Of a stretch of 64,000 bases of DNA, positions 34,652 to 45,911 are shown in pieces; position 1 is the first letter of the stretch, and each line of letters opens with the position of its first letter. Made by a program: the position numbers and the translations under genes. The stretch spans positions 172,942,309 to 173,006,308 of the forward strand of contig CM060952.1 in the NCBI GenBank assembly GCA_030765055.1, in the 5' to 3' direction. The DNA is from Mantis religiosa (lineage: Eukaryota > Arthropoda > Insecta > Mantodea > Mantidae). A model generated the notes under the pieces. That model was not told the DNA's origin. It made no database searches and was given only the letters and a program-made list of their open reading frames with translations.

Positions 34652-34809
34652 AGGGTAGCAAAGAAACATCAGGCAACATAAAAGTTAAGAAAAATACTCC
34701 ACACAAAGGAAGATCTCTAAAGGCAGTCAAGGGGAAAGCAGCGCGTGCAGAAATACTAGAAGGACCCGGCCCTTTGGTATCGTATACTTTTAACATTTGG
34801 CATATCAAA
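34652..34809 (+). CDS. candidate host exon (unknown protein)
   Basis: A T-rich tract and CCCCCGTCTTCGCAG precede an open 158-bp segment that ends at CATATCAAA before GTAAGTTT, a strong donor match. The peptide is basic (NIKVKKNTPHKGRSLKAVKG, then AARAEILEGPGPLVSYTF), with no family I recognise. Codon use is GC-richer than the flanks. The frame is open beyond both borders (34573-34857), so splicing is a guess. No neighbouring exon was identified. Confidence 0.28.
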
Positions 34810-34915
34810 GTAAGTTTAGCATGCACCGTCCTACATACATTATTTTTATATTGTTAACTACACCACCTTCAGAAAAAGTTGAAAATCTGCTAGTGCTAAT
34901 GAGGTAGTTGAAGTA

Positions 34916-35593
34916 CAGTGCGATCCACATAAACCTGAACCATTTCAATAGGCCATAAGTTTCGAAGCAATAAAAGGACACACGTGCAACTTTGGGAGAA
35001 TATAATACACAATTGGAAGATTACATTACACTATTTATATCTAAGAGAAAATGTTGGAAGTGTCTTCCACCAGCATCTATACATGTTTGCACTCGTCTCA
35101 CCATATCTTCCGATGTTTTACGGAGAGTATCGTCGAGTATTTCGGTTCGAATGGATTCCTTGAGAACATCAATTGTCCGTGGCCTACTCCTGTACACTAT
35201 CTCTTGTACACTTTCTTTGATAATTGAATGATCTCAAAAGCTCTGTGGCCCCCTATATCCCCTGATTTAATCTCACCGGATTTTTCCTTGAGGGGGCATC
35301 TAAAAATAGAGCGTATAAGAATAGGCCACAGATATTGATGTTCTCAAGGAATCCATTCAAACCGAAATAAGTTGCATTGCCGAGAATACTCTCCGTAAAA
35401 TTTCAGAGAATATGATGAGACGAGTGCAAACATGTACAGTGGAGAACACGTCCAAAATTTTCTCTGAGATATAAATAGTGTAATGTAATCTCCCAATTGT
35501 GTATTATATTCTCCCAAAGTTGCACCTGTGTCCTATTATTAGTTCAAAAATTATGGTCTATTGAAGTGGTTCAGGCTTATATGGATCACACTG
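34916..35593. mobile_element. palindromic transposon derivative (duplicated 3' ends)
   Basis: 678-bp inverted repeat bounded by TA (34914-34915 and 35594-35595). Both ends read CAGTG(C/T)GATCCA(C/T)ATAA. The arms, about 290 bp, match over GGAGAATATAATACACAATT, GCACTCGTCTCACCATAT and TTTCGGTTCGAATGGATTCC. The right arm codes the transposase C-terminus (DVLKESIQTEISCIAENTL, then RRVQTC) after a decayed third catalytic block (ISPDLISPDFSL). The element is thus two inward-facing copies of a transposon 3' end. Confidence 0.8.
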
Positions 35594-35674
35594 TACTTCT
35601 GTTCATTTTAAAATATATACTAAAGAGAGTATATACTGCAGAGTTACACTTTACAATAAAATTTTTCTAACATA

Positions 35675-36604
35675 CGAGGATTATTCATTAAAGAATGATC
35701 ACAATTTTTTTTTTTTTTTTTTTTTTTTGAAAACATACCTTTACTCATCTTCATAATTTTGATGGTCTTTCTCAAAATTGTCTCCCCTGAATGCGATGCA
35801 CTTTTCCGAGCGTTTCTGCCAGTCTTCAAAGACATGCTGGAAATCATTTTTGAGAGATCCTTCAAAATCGTCTCCGCAGCCTTCACCACTGCTTCTGATG
35901 ATGGATAATGTCTTCCACGGAGGCGTTTCTTCAAGTTAGGGAATAGAAAAAGGTCACATGGGGCTAAATCCGATCTAGATGGAGGGTGAGGGATGCACTT
36001 CACGTTGATTTTTGCAAGATATTCAGCAACAACATTGGCAATATGCGAACGCGCATTATCGTGATGCAGCATCCAGCCTGCTTCATGTAAATGTGGTCTT
36101 TTGCGCCTGATATGGACTTGCAATGTTTTCAGGACATCTCTGTAGTATTGTCCAGTTACTGATGTGTGTGCAGGTACAAAATGCTGGTAAACCATTCCAT
36201 TAATATCAAAAAATAAGATGACCATAACTTTCCCACCAAAAGCAACCACTTTTGATTTTTCGGGGTTGGTGATGGAGAAGATTTCCACACTGAGCTTTTC
36301 TGTTTGCTCTCAGGATCAAAATGATGTAGCCAAGTTTTATCAGCAGTGATTACGTTTGAAAGAAACTCCGGATCTTCCTCTATCATCAACTTTAGCTGCA
36401 TATTACCTCCATTGCAGCGGTAGGCGATTCTGAACGTGTCTGAACTTGCCTGGTTCTCACAGGTGGGAACCAGGAATACCAACAATTGAACAAATACGGC
36501 GTGTTTTTTCACATTAAGCTAACAAAATATAATAAGTTTGAATTTTAGTGCGAAAAATTATGACCGTAGAAAAATTATGATCATTCTTTATTGAACAGCC
36601 CTCG
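35675..36604 (-). mobile_element. mariner transposon, 5'-deleted
   Basis: Bounded by TA (35673-35674 and 36605-36606). Ends: CGAGGATTATTCATTAAAGA at the left and, reverse-complemented at the right, CGAGGGCTGTTCAATAAAGA. The 930-bp length is below the usual 1.3 kb because the N-terminal DNA-binding part is deleted. A poly(T) tract lies at 35707-35728. A 3' scrap of the same family is at 62215-62368. Confidence 0.87.
35730..36470 (-). pseudogene. mariner transposase (SETMAR-like), frameshifted
   Basis: Minus strand in two overlapping frames. The upstream frame gives VITADKTWLHHFDPESKQ (first catalytic D). After a frameshift at about 36270-36290 the second frame gives VMVILFFDINGMVYQHF, GWMLHHDNARSHIANVVAEY (second D) and HPPSRSDLAPCDLFLFPNL (third D, the mariner D-D-D form). 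KSASHSGE and the family C-terminus follow, where K-S-x-x-x-x-G-x replaces the usual C-I-x-x-x-G-x-Y-F. All three catalytic aspartates are visible, but the helix-turn-helix N-terminus is gone and the frame is broken. Confidence 0.87.
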
Positions 36605-36606
36605 TA

Positions 36607-37734
36607 TTTAATGTTAAAGGCTAAGTTTTACAGTTACATAGAATTTTTTTTTGCATTTTACATGTGGATTTACTTTGTCAAGTAAACAAACCTGTTCTCC
36701 AATGGATACTAAATTAAAGATTTAATTATTTAAAATACCACTTCTTACTACCTACTTGTATATTTAATGATATTTTTTAAAATTATCTGGAATGTAGAAA
36801 AGACAGTTATAAAATGTGTTAATTGAAAGGCAAATAAAACCTTCATAATTGAAATAAAATGCTTTTGACTCACGCGGCTGACCAAGGAATGACAGAATGC
36901 ACTTCATAGACCCGAGACTCGCGTCGTCCGCCCACAAAACACTGCGCCTGTGAACACGTGTTTTACTGAAGCTATTGTCCAGTTTGTTTTGTTTGGGTTC
37001 TTTTCTTCTGCTCTTCAAGATTCAAACACAGATAATTAATTACTATTGTTAACAGTATCCATTTCGTTTTGTGTCTCCACATATAACTGTACTAGTTTTA
37101 AATACTTCATAGTTAATTTACAACTAATTACATGGTTATTAGAATATCCTGCAAAGGATACTCATTACCACACTACATATTTTATAATAAACCCGTAAAA
37201 GGAAGATGGAAAGTGCTTTAAAATACAGTTTTGCGGTTTACCTCGCTCAAACAAAAGAGCGTGAACTAAATTAGAGCATTCTGTTCAAAGAGACAAATAA
37301 AATAGTGTATTTTTTCAACTTTCATACCGCTGATCTTATGTTTAATTTAGGACCTTTTCGAAGTTAGCTTAATTAGTATAGAATTTTTGCCACTGCTATC
37401 CCGTAATTTAAACTGCAGGCGACTTTTATCGGTAGAGAATTTGAAAAATAAATTGCACGCAGGCAACCCCCATGTATTGGAATAATTAAAGGGAAACGCC
37501 AGGGAAACACACCAAATTTGAGATGTTGAAATTCCAAGAACGAGTGAAAATTTCCAGAGACATTGCCAGAAACGTGTGAATTCTAACCTTTATTATGATA
37601 TGATAACTAAACCTAAGAGAAGAGTATGCGGTTGCAGTAATATTCGGCGGTAGACCCGGCGCGTGATCTACTTAGTAATCTGAAGGAAAAGCATCCTCTA
37701 TTCCATACCCTCTGAAGTGCATTGTAAAAATACT
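36607..37734. other. unassigned AT-rich DNA
   Basis: No gene recognised. A minus-strand open frame at 36764-37018 has no known domain. Confidence 0.5.
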
Positions 37735-37747
37735 GGAACGTTAGTGT

Positions 37748-37990
37748 TTTTTTTTTGGTAATTTACGTCCTCCAACGTTAAGTCATATCGGACGATGAAT
37801 GGAATGGATGAAATGATGCTCAAATGAGTCCGGGGTCCATAGAGCTTAGAGTTACCTGACATTCGTCCTACAGGATAAGGGAAAACCCCGGAAAAAACCT
37901 TATCCAGGTAACTCACCCTGACCGAGATTCGAACTCGGGACCTCTTGAACGTGAGGCAGACATGCTACCACCACGCTACCAAGGCGGGCA
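37748..37990 (-). mobile_element. SINE family A copy with target duplication
   Basis: Reverse copy with a T-rich start (A-rich tail on the minus strand), ACGTCCTCCAACGTTAAG, the GGATAAGG...CCTTATCC segment and the tRNA-like head ending GCTACCAAGGCGGG. GGAACGTTAGTGT (37735-37747) and GGAACGCTAGTGT (37991-38003) flank it. The single mismatch suggests a fairly recent insertion. Confidence 0.92.
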
Positions 37991-38363
37991 GGAACGCTAG
38001 TGTGATAAACAGATTCTCACAATTATGAAAATTTTCATGAACTTTCGGACTTATGACAAATTAATATAAGGTTCTCATATAGAGATGATTAATTACCACG
38101 AGGGTGTGCAATGGATAAAATACAAGTCGTATCTTCCCTAGAATATGTATCTACTTTAATATGCAATGAATCATTTGATATTTCTAAACAAAGCAGCTAA
38201 ATCAATAATTAATTCATCTCTTGAATGAAAGTTTATTTTATTACCTATCCTTCATTATACTTTCTGGATAGTTAGCAATTTCTTGTACTGAGAGCGTGGC
38301 CTCTCTTTAAGCGGGAACAGTTGGCTGTTTGAGGTGTGTTAGCTGGACAGTTGTAAAGCAAGG

Positions 38364-38905
38364 TGTTAGTAACTCACCAAGGCCTGTGGCCCGTATTCGG
38401 AAGGTCCGGGTTCGATTGTCCTGGCTGACCGACCTGGCCCATGGTTTTATTCTGGTGTTTTCCCGGATGCTAGGTAGCTTAATGACATCCCCCGAATTTT
38501 CTGTCCCTCCATTTCATCTCCATTATCATTTCATATCATCTTTCATCTGGTGGTTTCTTTCAGGGTAGAAGTCTCGTCGGCAGTTTCGGAGGTGCATGGC
38601 AGGATGATTCTGCTCTGAGTGAACAAATTCATCTTCCAGTAGGTCGGTTGCCGGTTTCCGAACCGGCTCCTGGGACCGTTTCTGAACCACAGGAGGGGGG
38701 AATGTCATTTGTCCTGGCCTAACGGCGGAGGTTTCCATCTAAGTAAAATGTAGGGGCCATGCCCTCTGCACTGTCGTGGTTCCTTGGGACGGCAGCCTTT
38801 TCTCCTCTCACCTCGTCCTTCCTCCCGGGGTTTCCCCACTTGGGGCACAGGTACAATGGATCAAGATTGGTCGCAGTGCTGAATCCCCTCCTTAGTAATC
38901 CTAAT
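38364..38905 (+). mobile_element. SINE-like family D copy
   Basis: The head carries a decayed A-box and B-box GGGTTCGATTGTCC (38408-38421). The body shares CCTCCATTTCATCTCCATTA, GGTGCATGGCAGGATGATTC, AGGTCGGTTGCCGG, CATGCCCTCTGCACTGTCGT and CCTTCCTCCCGGGGTTTCCC with 18455-19455. It is uninterrupted here and so gives the family length, about 0.54 kb. Confidence 0.8.
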
Positions 38906-38908
38906 CCT

Positions 38909-39350
38909 ATGTGTTGTCCGACTTGGTAGCTAGATGTTAGCATGTCTGCCTCACGTTCAAGAGGTCCCGAGTTCGAATCTCCGTCCATTTACGTCCTCCA
39001 ACATTTAGTCATATCGGACGATAAGTGAAATGGGTGAAATGATGCTAAATGCGTCCGGGGTCCATGGAGCTTAGATGTACCCGACATTTGTCTTTCAGGA
39101 TAAGGGAAAACCCCGGATAAACCTTATACAGGTAACTCATCCTGACCGAGATTCGAACTCGGGACCTCTTGTTTAAATATCGGTCACGGTGAGTTACCTG
39201 GATAAGGTTTTTTCGAGGTTTTTCCTTGTCCTAAAAGACGAAATTTGGGTAACTCTAAGTTCCATGGACCCTGGACACATTTGAGTATCATTTCACCCAA
39301 TTCATTCACCGTCCGATATGACTTAACGTTGGAGGACGTAAAATTAAAAA
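38909..39350 (+). mobile_element. SINE family A copy split by another family A copy
   Basis: The forward head (TAGCTAGATGTTAGCATG, GAGTTCGAATCTCCGTC) stops at 38985. The remaining body restarts at about 39176 (AATATCGGTCACGGTGAGTT) and ends in an A-rich tail, AAAATTAAAAAAAATAAT (39340-39357). The overlap AATCTCCGTC/AATATCGGTC is a plausible target duplication around the inserted copy at 38986-39175. Confidence 0.83.
38986..39175 (-). mobile_element. nested SINE family A copy, head truncated
   Basis: Reverse copy inside another family A SINE. It runs from TTTACGTCCTCCAACATTTAG to GATTCGAACTCGGGACCTCTTG, so the 5' part of its tRNA-like head is missing. The head loss fits 5' truncation during retroposition. 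Confidence 0.83.
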
Positions 39351-39359
39351 AAATAATCC

Positions 39360-40550
39360 TATGTCACCAAAGCCGAGACATTAAGAAACATGACTGCCAC
39401 TGTAGAGTCAAGGAAAGAAATGTTGCACTGTAGGCTTTCTAGGCTATAACAATCGACTGCCAAGAGTGCAGATTGTTGATGCTTTAAGAGGTTAATTCTG
39501 CGAGTTTTTGTCAGTACTCCAATGCGGAAGAGAGAAAACTGAATCAAGTCAACAATCTACTGGCTATTAACTGTAGGTACTTATGGTCAAACAATTTAGT
39601 GGAGATAGTTGCTATTTAATCTAGTTATTGCTCATTTAATTCTTGTAACACAAATTTGGAAGACAGTGTATTCTAAGAACCATGCTCTTAGTATTTTATG
39701 GTATTTACTGTGCAACCATCACTAACATTATCACATTTGAAGTGTGATTGTGTGCGTGTGATTGTGATCGAAGAAGCTGAAGGGGAACCCAACAGGAATC
39801 TATTCTTCCCCCAGGGGAAAGGTGAAAGATCATAGGCCGGCAAAGAGCGGAGTCAGTGAAGCCCGAAGATGCACAGAGTTTTCTAACAATTGGGGGGATT
39901 GATACCCGGTGACAAATCCACATAGAAGAGGGCGACTAAGCGACCCTAGTGGTCTGGGCAACAACTTCTAGAGGAGCCAAGTAAGATATCTTATTGTCGG
40001 CGTTAATAGGGTTGTCCATTGAAAGTTGTTCAATCCCAGATACAAAATCATGAAGAAACATAAATTTTGTTAACAAAGTAAGGTTTTGTATTGGAGTTGC
40101 CAAATTGTGACCCGCGGTGTCATTCTCCTACTCCCCTAACACCAACACAGCAAGTTACAGAAAGTCGAACTTAACAGCGACACAGTGTTGGTAGAACATG
40201 CTTCTTAGAAGTCAAGGAAAACAAACAATATAACAGAGGGATGAGTTAAGCCTCGTGTCCTTCACATTAGTCACATGGTTAGCAATGATGATACTGAAAT
40301 AAATGATGATAAAACATTAATGTAATTGTTATGTAGATTTAGATATACCCTTACAGTTTCTAAGCAATAAATCAGAATAGTATATGCTGCTACTTTCTTT
40401 TTCAAAAGAAGTCAAAAATAAAGAAATTTTGTAATATTTATACTCAAGTGAGTTACCTAAGGAAGGTATTGCAATAGTGGCAAAAATGTATCAAACTTGT
40501 ATTTTGTGATTTGCAACTACTCCTTTAAATACGCCATAAAAACCAAATGA
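39360..40550. other. unassigned DNA
   Basis: Mostly unidentified. A GC-richer block at 39700-39960 has a tRNA-like look on the minus strand (CACCGGGTATCAATCCCC as a weak B-box), but no family match in the window was clear. Confidence 0.4.
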
Positions 40551-40554
40551 AATA

Positions 40555-41790
40555 CCGCGAGAATGGAAGATAGCTAAAGTGATATCAACATTTAAGAAAG
40601 AGGAAAGAACAAGACCTGAAAATTATAGAGGAATTAGTTTATTGTGTGCTGCCTACAAAATATATGCCAAAATAATAAGTACTCGGTTAAACAAAATAAC
40701 AGATGCAATACTCCTAGAAGAGCAAACTGGTTTAAGAAAAGGAAGAAGCACCATTGACAATGTTTTTACTCTTAAACAAATAATAGAAAAACGACGAGAA
40801 AAAATTTAGTGTCACACTATTTATTGACTATTATAAAGCTTTTGACAAAGTTCCACGAATGATACTGTGGAAAAGTTTAAATAATAGAGGCATACCTTTA
40901 CAACTAATTGAAATTATAAAAATTATGTACATTGACAAAAAATAAAAATAAATAAAAGAGAACCAGTAATATTTAATGATGGCGTTAGACAAGGTTGTCC
41001 TTTGTCAATCGCACTTTTTAATTTGTATGTTGACCAAATGGTAAGGATTTAGTCGAATAAAGTGAATGGAGGCATTAATGTATCAGGAGCTAAATTGAAA
41101 ATATGTTGTTTGCACATGATCAAATAATAGTGGCCACAAATGAAGATGGCCTGCAGAAAATGCTGTATAGTCCAGATAAAATTGCTACAGAATATGGAAT
41201 GAAAATATCAGCAAATAAATCCAAAATCATGGCATTTAAAGGAATTAATCCAGTAAGATCAAAAATAGTATTAGATAACATAATAATTGAGCAGAAATCA
41301 CACTTTAAGTATTTAGGATGTAATGTCTCGTACCAAGGGGAAGCTGATATAATTGAGAAAATAAATATATTTAACTATATAACAGGCACAATAAAAAGAA
41401 CATTAAAACATAAAGCAACAAAGGACTCTATAATAAAACTATACAAAACAATGGCAATACCAACTCTGATCTATGCATCAGAAACATGGACACTAAGAAA
41501 AAGAAATATTACGAGAATACAGTCATGAGAAATGAAATTCATAAGAGCAATAGCTGGATATACGAAAATTGATAAAAAACGTAGTCAGGATATTAGGACA
41601 GAATTAAAAGTAGAAGAAATAAACCATACTATTGAAAGAAAGAGAAATCAATGGAAAGGACATGTTCAGAGGATGAATAATAACAGAATACCAAAAATTG
41701 CCTTAAACTATAAACCTATAGGAAGAAGAAACCAGGGAAGACCGAAGAAAAGATGGGCAGACCAATTTGGAGCCGGAACGGGCTAAACAA
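40555..41790 (+). pseudogene. LINE reverse transcriptase, active site lost
   Basis: Blocks in order: VISTFKKEERTRPENYRGIS, EEQTGLRKGRSTIDNVFTL, then after a frameshift near 40800 LFIDYYKAFDKVPRMILWK and GVRQGCPLSIALFNLYVDQM. The catalytic YADD is replaced by FAHD (41109-41120), which removes one of the two metal-binding aspartates. The C-terminal part continues with LIYASETWTLRKRNITRI and, after a TGA at 41526-41528, RNQGRPKKRWADQ. Several stops and frameshifts confirm that it is dead. Confidence 0.85.
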
Positions 41791-41818
41791 TCCAAAGCCG
41801 TGAGGTAGAAGAAGAAGA
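40555..41818 (+). mobile_element. second LINE of the (GAA)n-tailed family
   Basis: Same gene order as 4380-6235 and an (AGA)n tail at about 41806-41818. It is 5'-truncated and uninterrupted. Recognisable reverse-transcriptase coding may extend weakly upstream to about 40440. Confidence 0.85.
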
Positions 41819-41819
41819 A

Positions 41820-43975
41820 AAATCAACTAAACAGGACTCAGTTGTCGGTTTTACAACACATTATTCCATCGAATCCGTCTTCATCTATATACTCCATGTA
41901 ATTTGGAGAAACATATATAGAAATTGGTTTATTACATAGTTCCTTGAAGGCACAAAGGAAATTGCAGGATACATTAGGCTTAAATAATAGTTAAATCTGG
42001 TAGCTAAGAAACGGCATTGAAATTCCTCTCTTTCGTAGGGTCAGGAAATAACAATTGGTAGCCAATTCCTAATTGTCAACACACACACCAATAACATGTA
42101 ATAGCTCGAAAACAGTTCTCTTCCCAAACAAAAATTAATTTTATATAACCTGAGTATTTTAACCACCATAATGTTTTAGAGTAATGTTTTGTCTACCTCT
42201 TACCATTTACCAATTAACAAAAGTCATTGAGATGATGAAGATCATTTAATATACACATCCCATTTGTTATGAAAATATCTTAAGCATGGGGTATTTTAAA
42301 AACCGTTTGTAAAAGAAATCAAAACGAAAAATTGTGTGTGTTTTCGTTGAAAGTCTTGTAGCATCCCGGCAAGGCAGTTAACTTAAATATCAAGTTCGAT
42401 ATTTTATTTTTACTTTGCTTTTTTGCGATATTTACAGACAGAGACTTTTTTCTGAAAGGAATTTTAATTCAGAGGAGTTAAAACTTGTATTTACAGTAAA
42501 ATCTAGCAGTCCAATTGGATTTAGAATGTGAATGTAACTTATGTACCCACTATATACTGGTAGAGGAAATAACTTGGCGATCGCGTGTGCATGTGTGTAA
42601 ACAGTTAACCACAAAGGAAAAATCCGCACAAATTGTGATTGGGAATTTCTAAAACAAAGATTTTCTTGCAATCCCGCCTTTATGTGGCAATAACGGTTAT
42701 TTGTAATTCTCAAAAAATGCTGGCTCAAATAATTTATAATAGTATAATAAGAGTGTCTTATATTGGTGTATTGAACAGAATAATATTTCATATTTAAATA
42801 CGTGGAGACCATTGTGGAAATTTATGTTGGTGTAGCATCAGGCAGACCTTCAGAAAAATAAGATACTTATGCTGCATAAAATTAAGTTCCAATTTGAATA
42901 AAGTTTTTCAGAAATTTATAAAATATATCTCCTATCCTTTAATTTTCACCTAAAATATTAAGTGGTTGTCCTTTCATCCCTAATGAGTTCATGTAAAGTA
43001 AGCAATAGTAAATGCAAGATTTTGCTCCAGCAGAGTGCAAATTCCGCATAAAACATAATGGTTATATTTAACTCTTTAGTGGATTTATTTTGCCACTTAT
43101 GCTCTTGCCATACATCCTAAACAGATATTCATACAGCTTTCTGCGGTGCGTCAACGCTATCTATTCGAATAGTCATTGTCGTTAAAGCGATGGCAATGGA
43201 CTGGCCAGCCATTCGAAGCCAAACGTTGTAAGTTCGATGTTTGCCTTCAGTCAAACTTAACTACTGCTAACTTAACCACACAATAATTGCACAACAAAAA
43301 TATTTTTAAAATTTTCAGTACAGAATACCATTTATACCATGAAATAAAATTAAAAAGTTTGTGGTTTATACATTTAATTCAGATGACTTCCATTCTCATA
43401 CAAAATAGTTTCTTAGGTCAAATTTATATCAAAATACATTCTAATTACTGTCTACTTTTATTCAGTGATACGTGAATAAAACCAATGCGCATACAAACAT
43501 TATACACACCCTTCATTTTAAAACTTTGTAAATAATTACAAATTTTCTTTACCGCGGTAGGATATTACAGCTGGAGCCATCTGTGGACGGCAAGACGAGC
43601 TAGGGCCATTACCATCTTTCAATTGGTTTGTCAACTATTGCCTGTATTAAAGGACGGGGAGGGCGCATCTAAAACAATGATGTAATGGCACGCATGGAGG
43701 TTGTTGCTATATCATTAGACTTCATTTGCTGGATTTTGAAATTTTATACTAAAATTAAACACTGCAACGTAATTGCAAAAATGATATAATATTTGAAATT
43801 CTAAGTAATCAATAGTTTGAGTGTATAACTGACAAGAGCCAGTACAATATAATAACACACTAAAATATTTTTAAACTAAAAACAGCCTAATGTTGCATCA
43901 AAGCAACGCCATCCATTAGAGGGTTAAGCAGCACATTCTGAATATAATTAGATAGAAGAAAGTTCTAAGTGTAAT
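41820..43975. other. unassigned AT-rich DNA
   Basis: No recognised gene. Open frames (for example 42432-42812 minus) show no domain. A slightly GC-richer segment lies at 43555-43720, origin unknown. Confidence 0.5.
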
Positions 43976-43992
43976 TAACCTTGAACATTATG

Positions 43993-44227
43993 CCTGCCTC
44001 GGTAGCGTAGATGGTAGCGTATCTGCTGCACGTTCAAGAGGTCTCGAGTTCGAATCTTGTTCAGGGTGGGTTTCTGGATAAGGCTTTTTCCCAGGTTTTC
44101 CCTTATCCTAAAGGACGAATGTCAGGTAGCTCTAAGCTACATGGACCCTGGGCTCAGTGAGTATCATTTCACCCATTCCATTCATCGTCCAATATGATTT
44201 AACATTGGAGGACGTATATTAAAAAAA
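43993..44227 (+). mobile_element. SINE family A copy with target duplication
   Basis: Forward copy: head CCTGCCTCGGTAGCGTAG, B-box GAGTTCGAATCTTG, the GGATAAGGC...CCCTTATCC segment, and tail GAGGACGTATATTAAAAAAA. It is flanked by CTTGAACATTATG (43980-43992) and CTTGAATATTATG (44228-44240). Confidence 0.92.
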
Positions 44228-44239
44228 CTTGAATATTAT

Positions 44240-45645
44240 GTATTTAAGAAGTACTCTAAGTATTAATTGGAAGAATAAACAATTTATTGATTATTTTGAT
44301 AGACGTACATAAATTTTTCGTAATCAGTAAGCATTTATGCCACGTGTAAAGTTGCTTCTCATTACACGGCTCTTTGTTGAGCAAATGAACAATAAACTTA
44401 TCAAAAGCTTCAATTTACAAGATTATGTTTTTGTGCTCACGATTGTTTATAAAAAACGAAGCATCTTTTTGTGCCATTAATTGAGGTCTGATTTTACTGG
44501 ATTTAAGTTTAAACTTATCGCTCGCTCGCTCGCTCGATCGCGCTGGCTGGCTGTATACAGCCAGAAGGTTTTTGCTGCGTGCCCACCCATTAAGGGTTTT
44601 ACCGCAGGTAGGATTATTATTGAAAGATGTAGGATGAAGGTGATGTAGGTTTTTGATTGGGAGTTAATTTTTGAGGTTACCAAAGTACCTTCGGGTTGAA
44701 AGAGAACAACACTGCCACTATTTCAGAGGAAAACAAAGAAAACTACTCCTTTATATTTGGCAACTGTTTAGTGCTGTCATCTGCAAGGAGAAAATCTAAT
44801 TTAAATGAGCCACCTATGTTAAGATTAAGAGGAACTATTATAGCAAGAAACTTTTGGAGATATGTGTAAGTAATTAATGTGAACCAGCAAAAGTTCTTTT
44901 GGTGCAAATGTATTTCTTCTGAAGGAATAGAGTCGAGCTGCTCTTGGTTCTTACTCATCATTAGAAGCTTTCCATATCTGTCAAAGCCTCGCTCTTGAGA
45001 GACATGCGGAGCGTCAATCCGAGACCTTGTATCTTCTCTGTAAACTTTCTAATTTCGCAGAGAGCTCCGATCACGTTGTTTGGCTGGGGTAAGATGTCAA
45101 GGCAGCTAAAGGGTTGGCACATGTGTGAAATTGAGAAATATCCAATATTTTAGCAATATGTTCGATCGCTACGTAACCAAGTCTGACACACGCAAGAGAG
45201 CGAGCGAGATAGAGATCGTTATCCTCCTCACTCCGGATATTAAGTCACTGTGTATCTTCTTCTTGTAGTATTGCTGGAAAGCGATACGAGAATGCCCAGG
45301 AGACAAACCTATCCCCTCACTGGGACTACGAGCAACTTGGAGCAACGTAACCTGACATTTCGCAAACAAAAAGATGTACACAGTAAAGGGCTTTAGCACG
45401 TGACTGCAAACACAGGTTTCAGAAACACAGAACTTCAATAAAGATCAGATTAAATAGAAATCACGTGCATAGGTATTATTTACTTATTGAACATTTAAAA
45501 TTTAAAGTAACTGGATATATGATGAGCTGCTTAAAGTGTGCCAGAGTAACCTAAACGTTACATTATGTGCTGAAGAGATTGGTTATTATATTTGGCCCTG
45601 AACTTGAGGAATTCTATTAGTTCTTTACCCTTCAAATAATGATTT
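44240..45645. other. unassigned DNA with CGCT simple repeat
   Basis: No gene recognised. A (CGCT)n / (GGCT)n simple repeat lies at 44518-44552. Confidence 0.5.
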
Positions 45646-45649
45646 AAAT

Positions 45650-45910
45650 GCCCGCCTCGGTAGCGTAGATGGTAGCGTGCCTGCTTCACGTTCAAGAGGT
45701 CTCGAGTTCAAATCTCGGTCAGGGTAAGTTACCTGGATAAGTTTTTTCCGGAGTTTTCCCTTATCCTTAAAGACGAATGTCGGATAGCTCTAAGCTCCAT
45801 GGATCCTGGACGCATTTGAGTATCGTTTCACCCATTTCATTCACCATCCGATATGACAAGGTTGGAGGACGTAAAACTAAAAACAAAAAAAACAAAAACA
45901 AAAAAAAAAA
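45650..45910 (+). mobile_element. SINE family A copy with long A-rich tail
   Basis: Forward copy: CCCGCCTCGGTAGCGTAG, GAGTTCAAATCTCGG, GGATAAG...CTTATCC, then CCGATATGAC and GGAGGACGTAAAAC. A tail of A runs broken by C follows (45877-45910). The tail is the longest among the family A copies. Confidence 0.88.
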
Positions 45911-45911
45911 T

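Noticed and set aside
39700..39960. Another tRNA-like SINE on the minus strand
   Set aside because: Only a weak B-box-like motif is visible and I found no second copy. Left unassigned.
43195..43260. tRNA-like segment
   Set aside because: A GTAAGTTCGATG motif resembles a B-box, but no A-box at proper spacing and no repeat partner was found.
44518..44552. CRISPR-like or structured array
   Set aside because: It is a CGCT/GGCT simple repeat without spacers.
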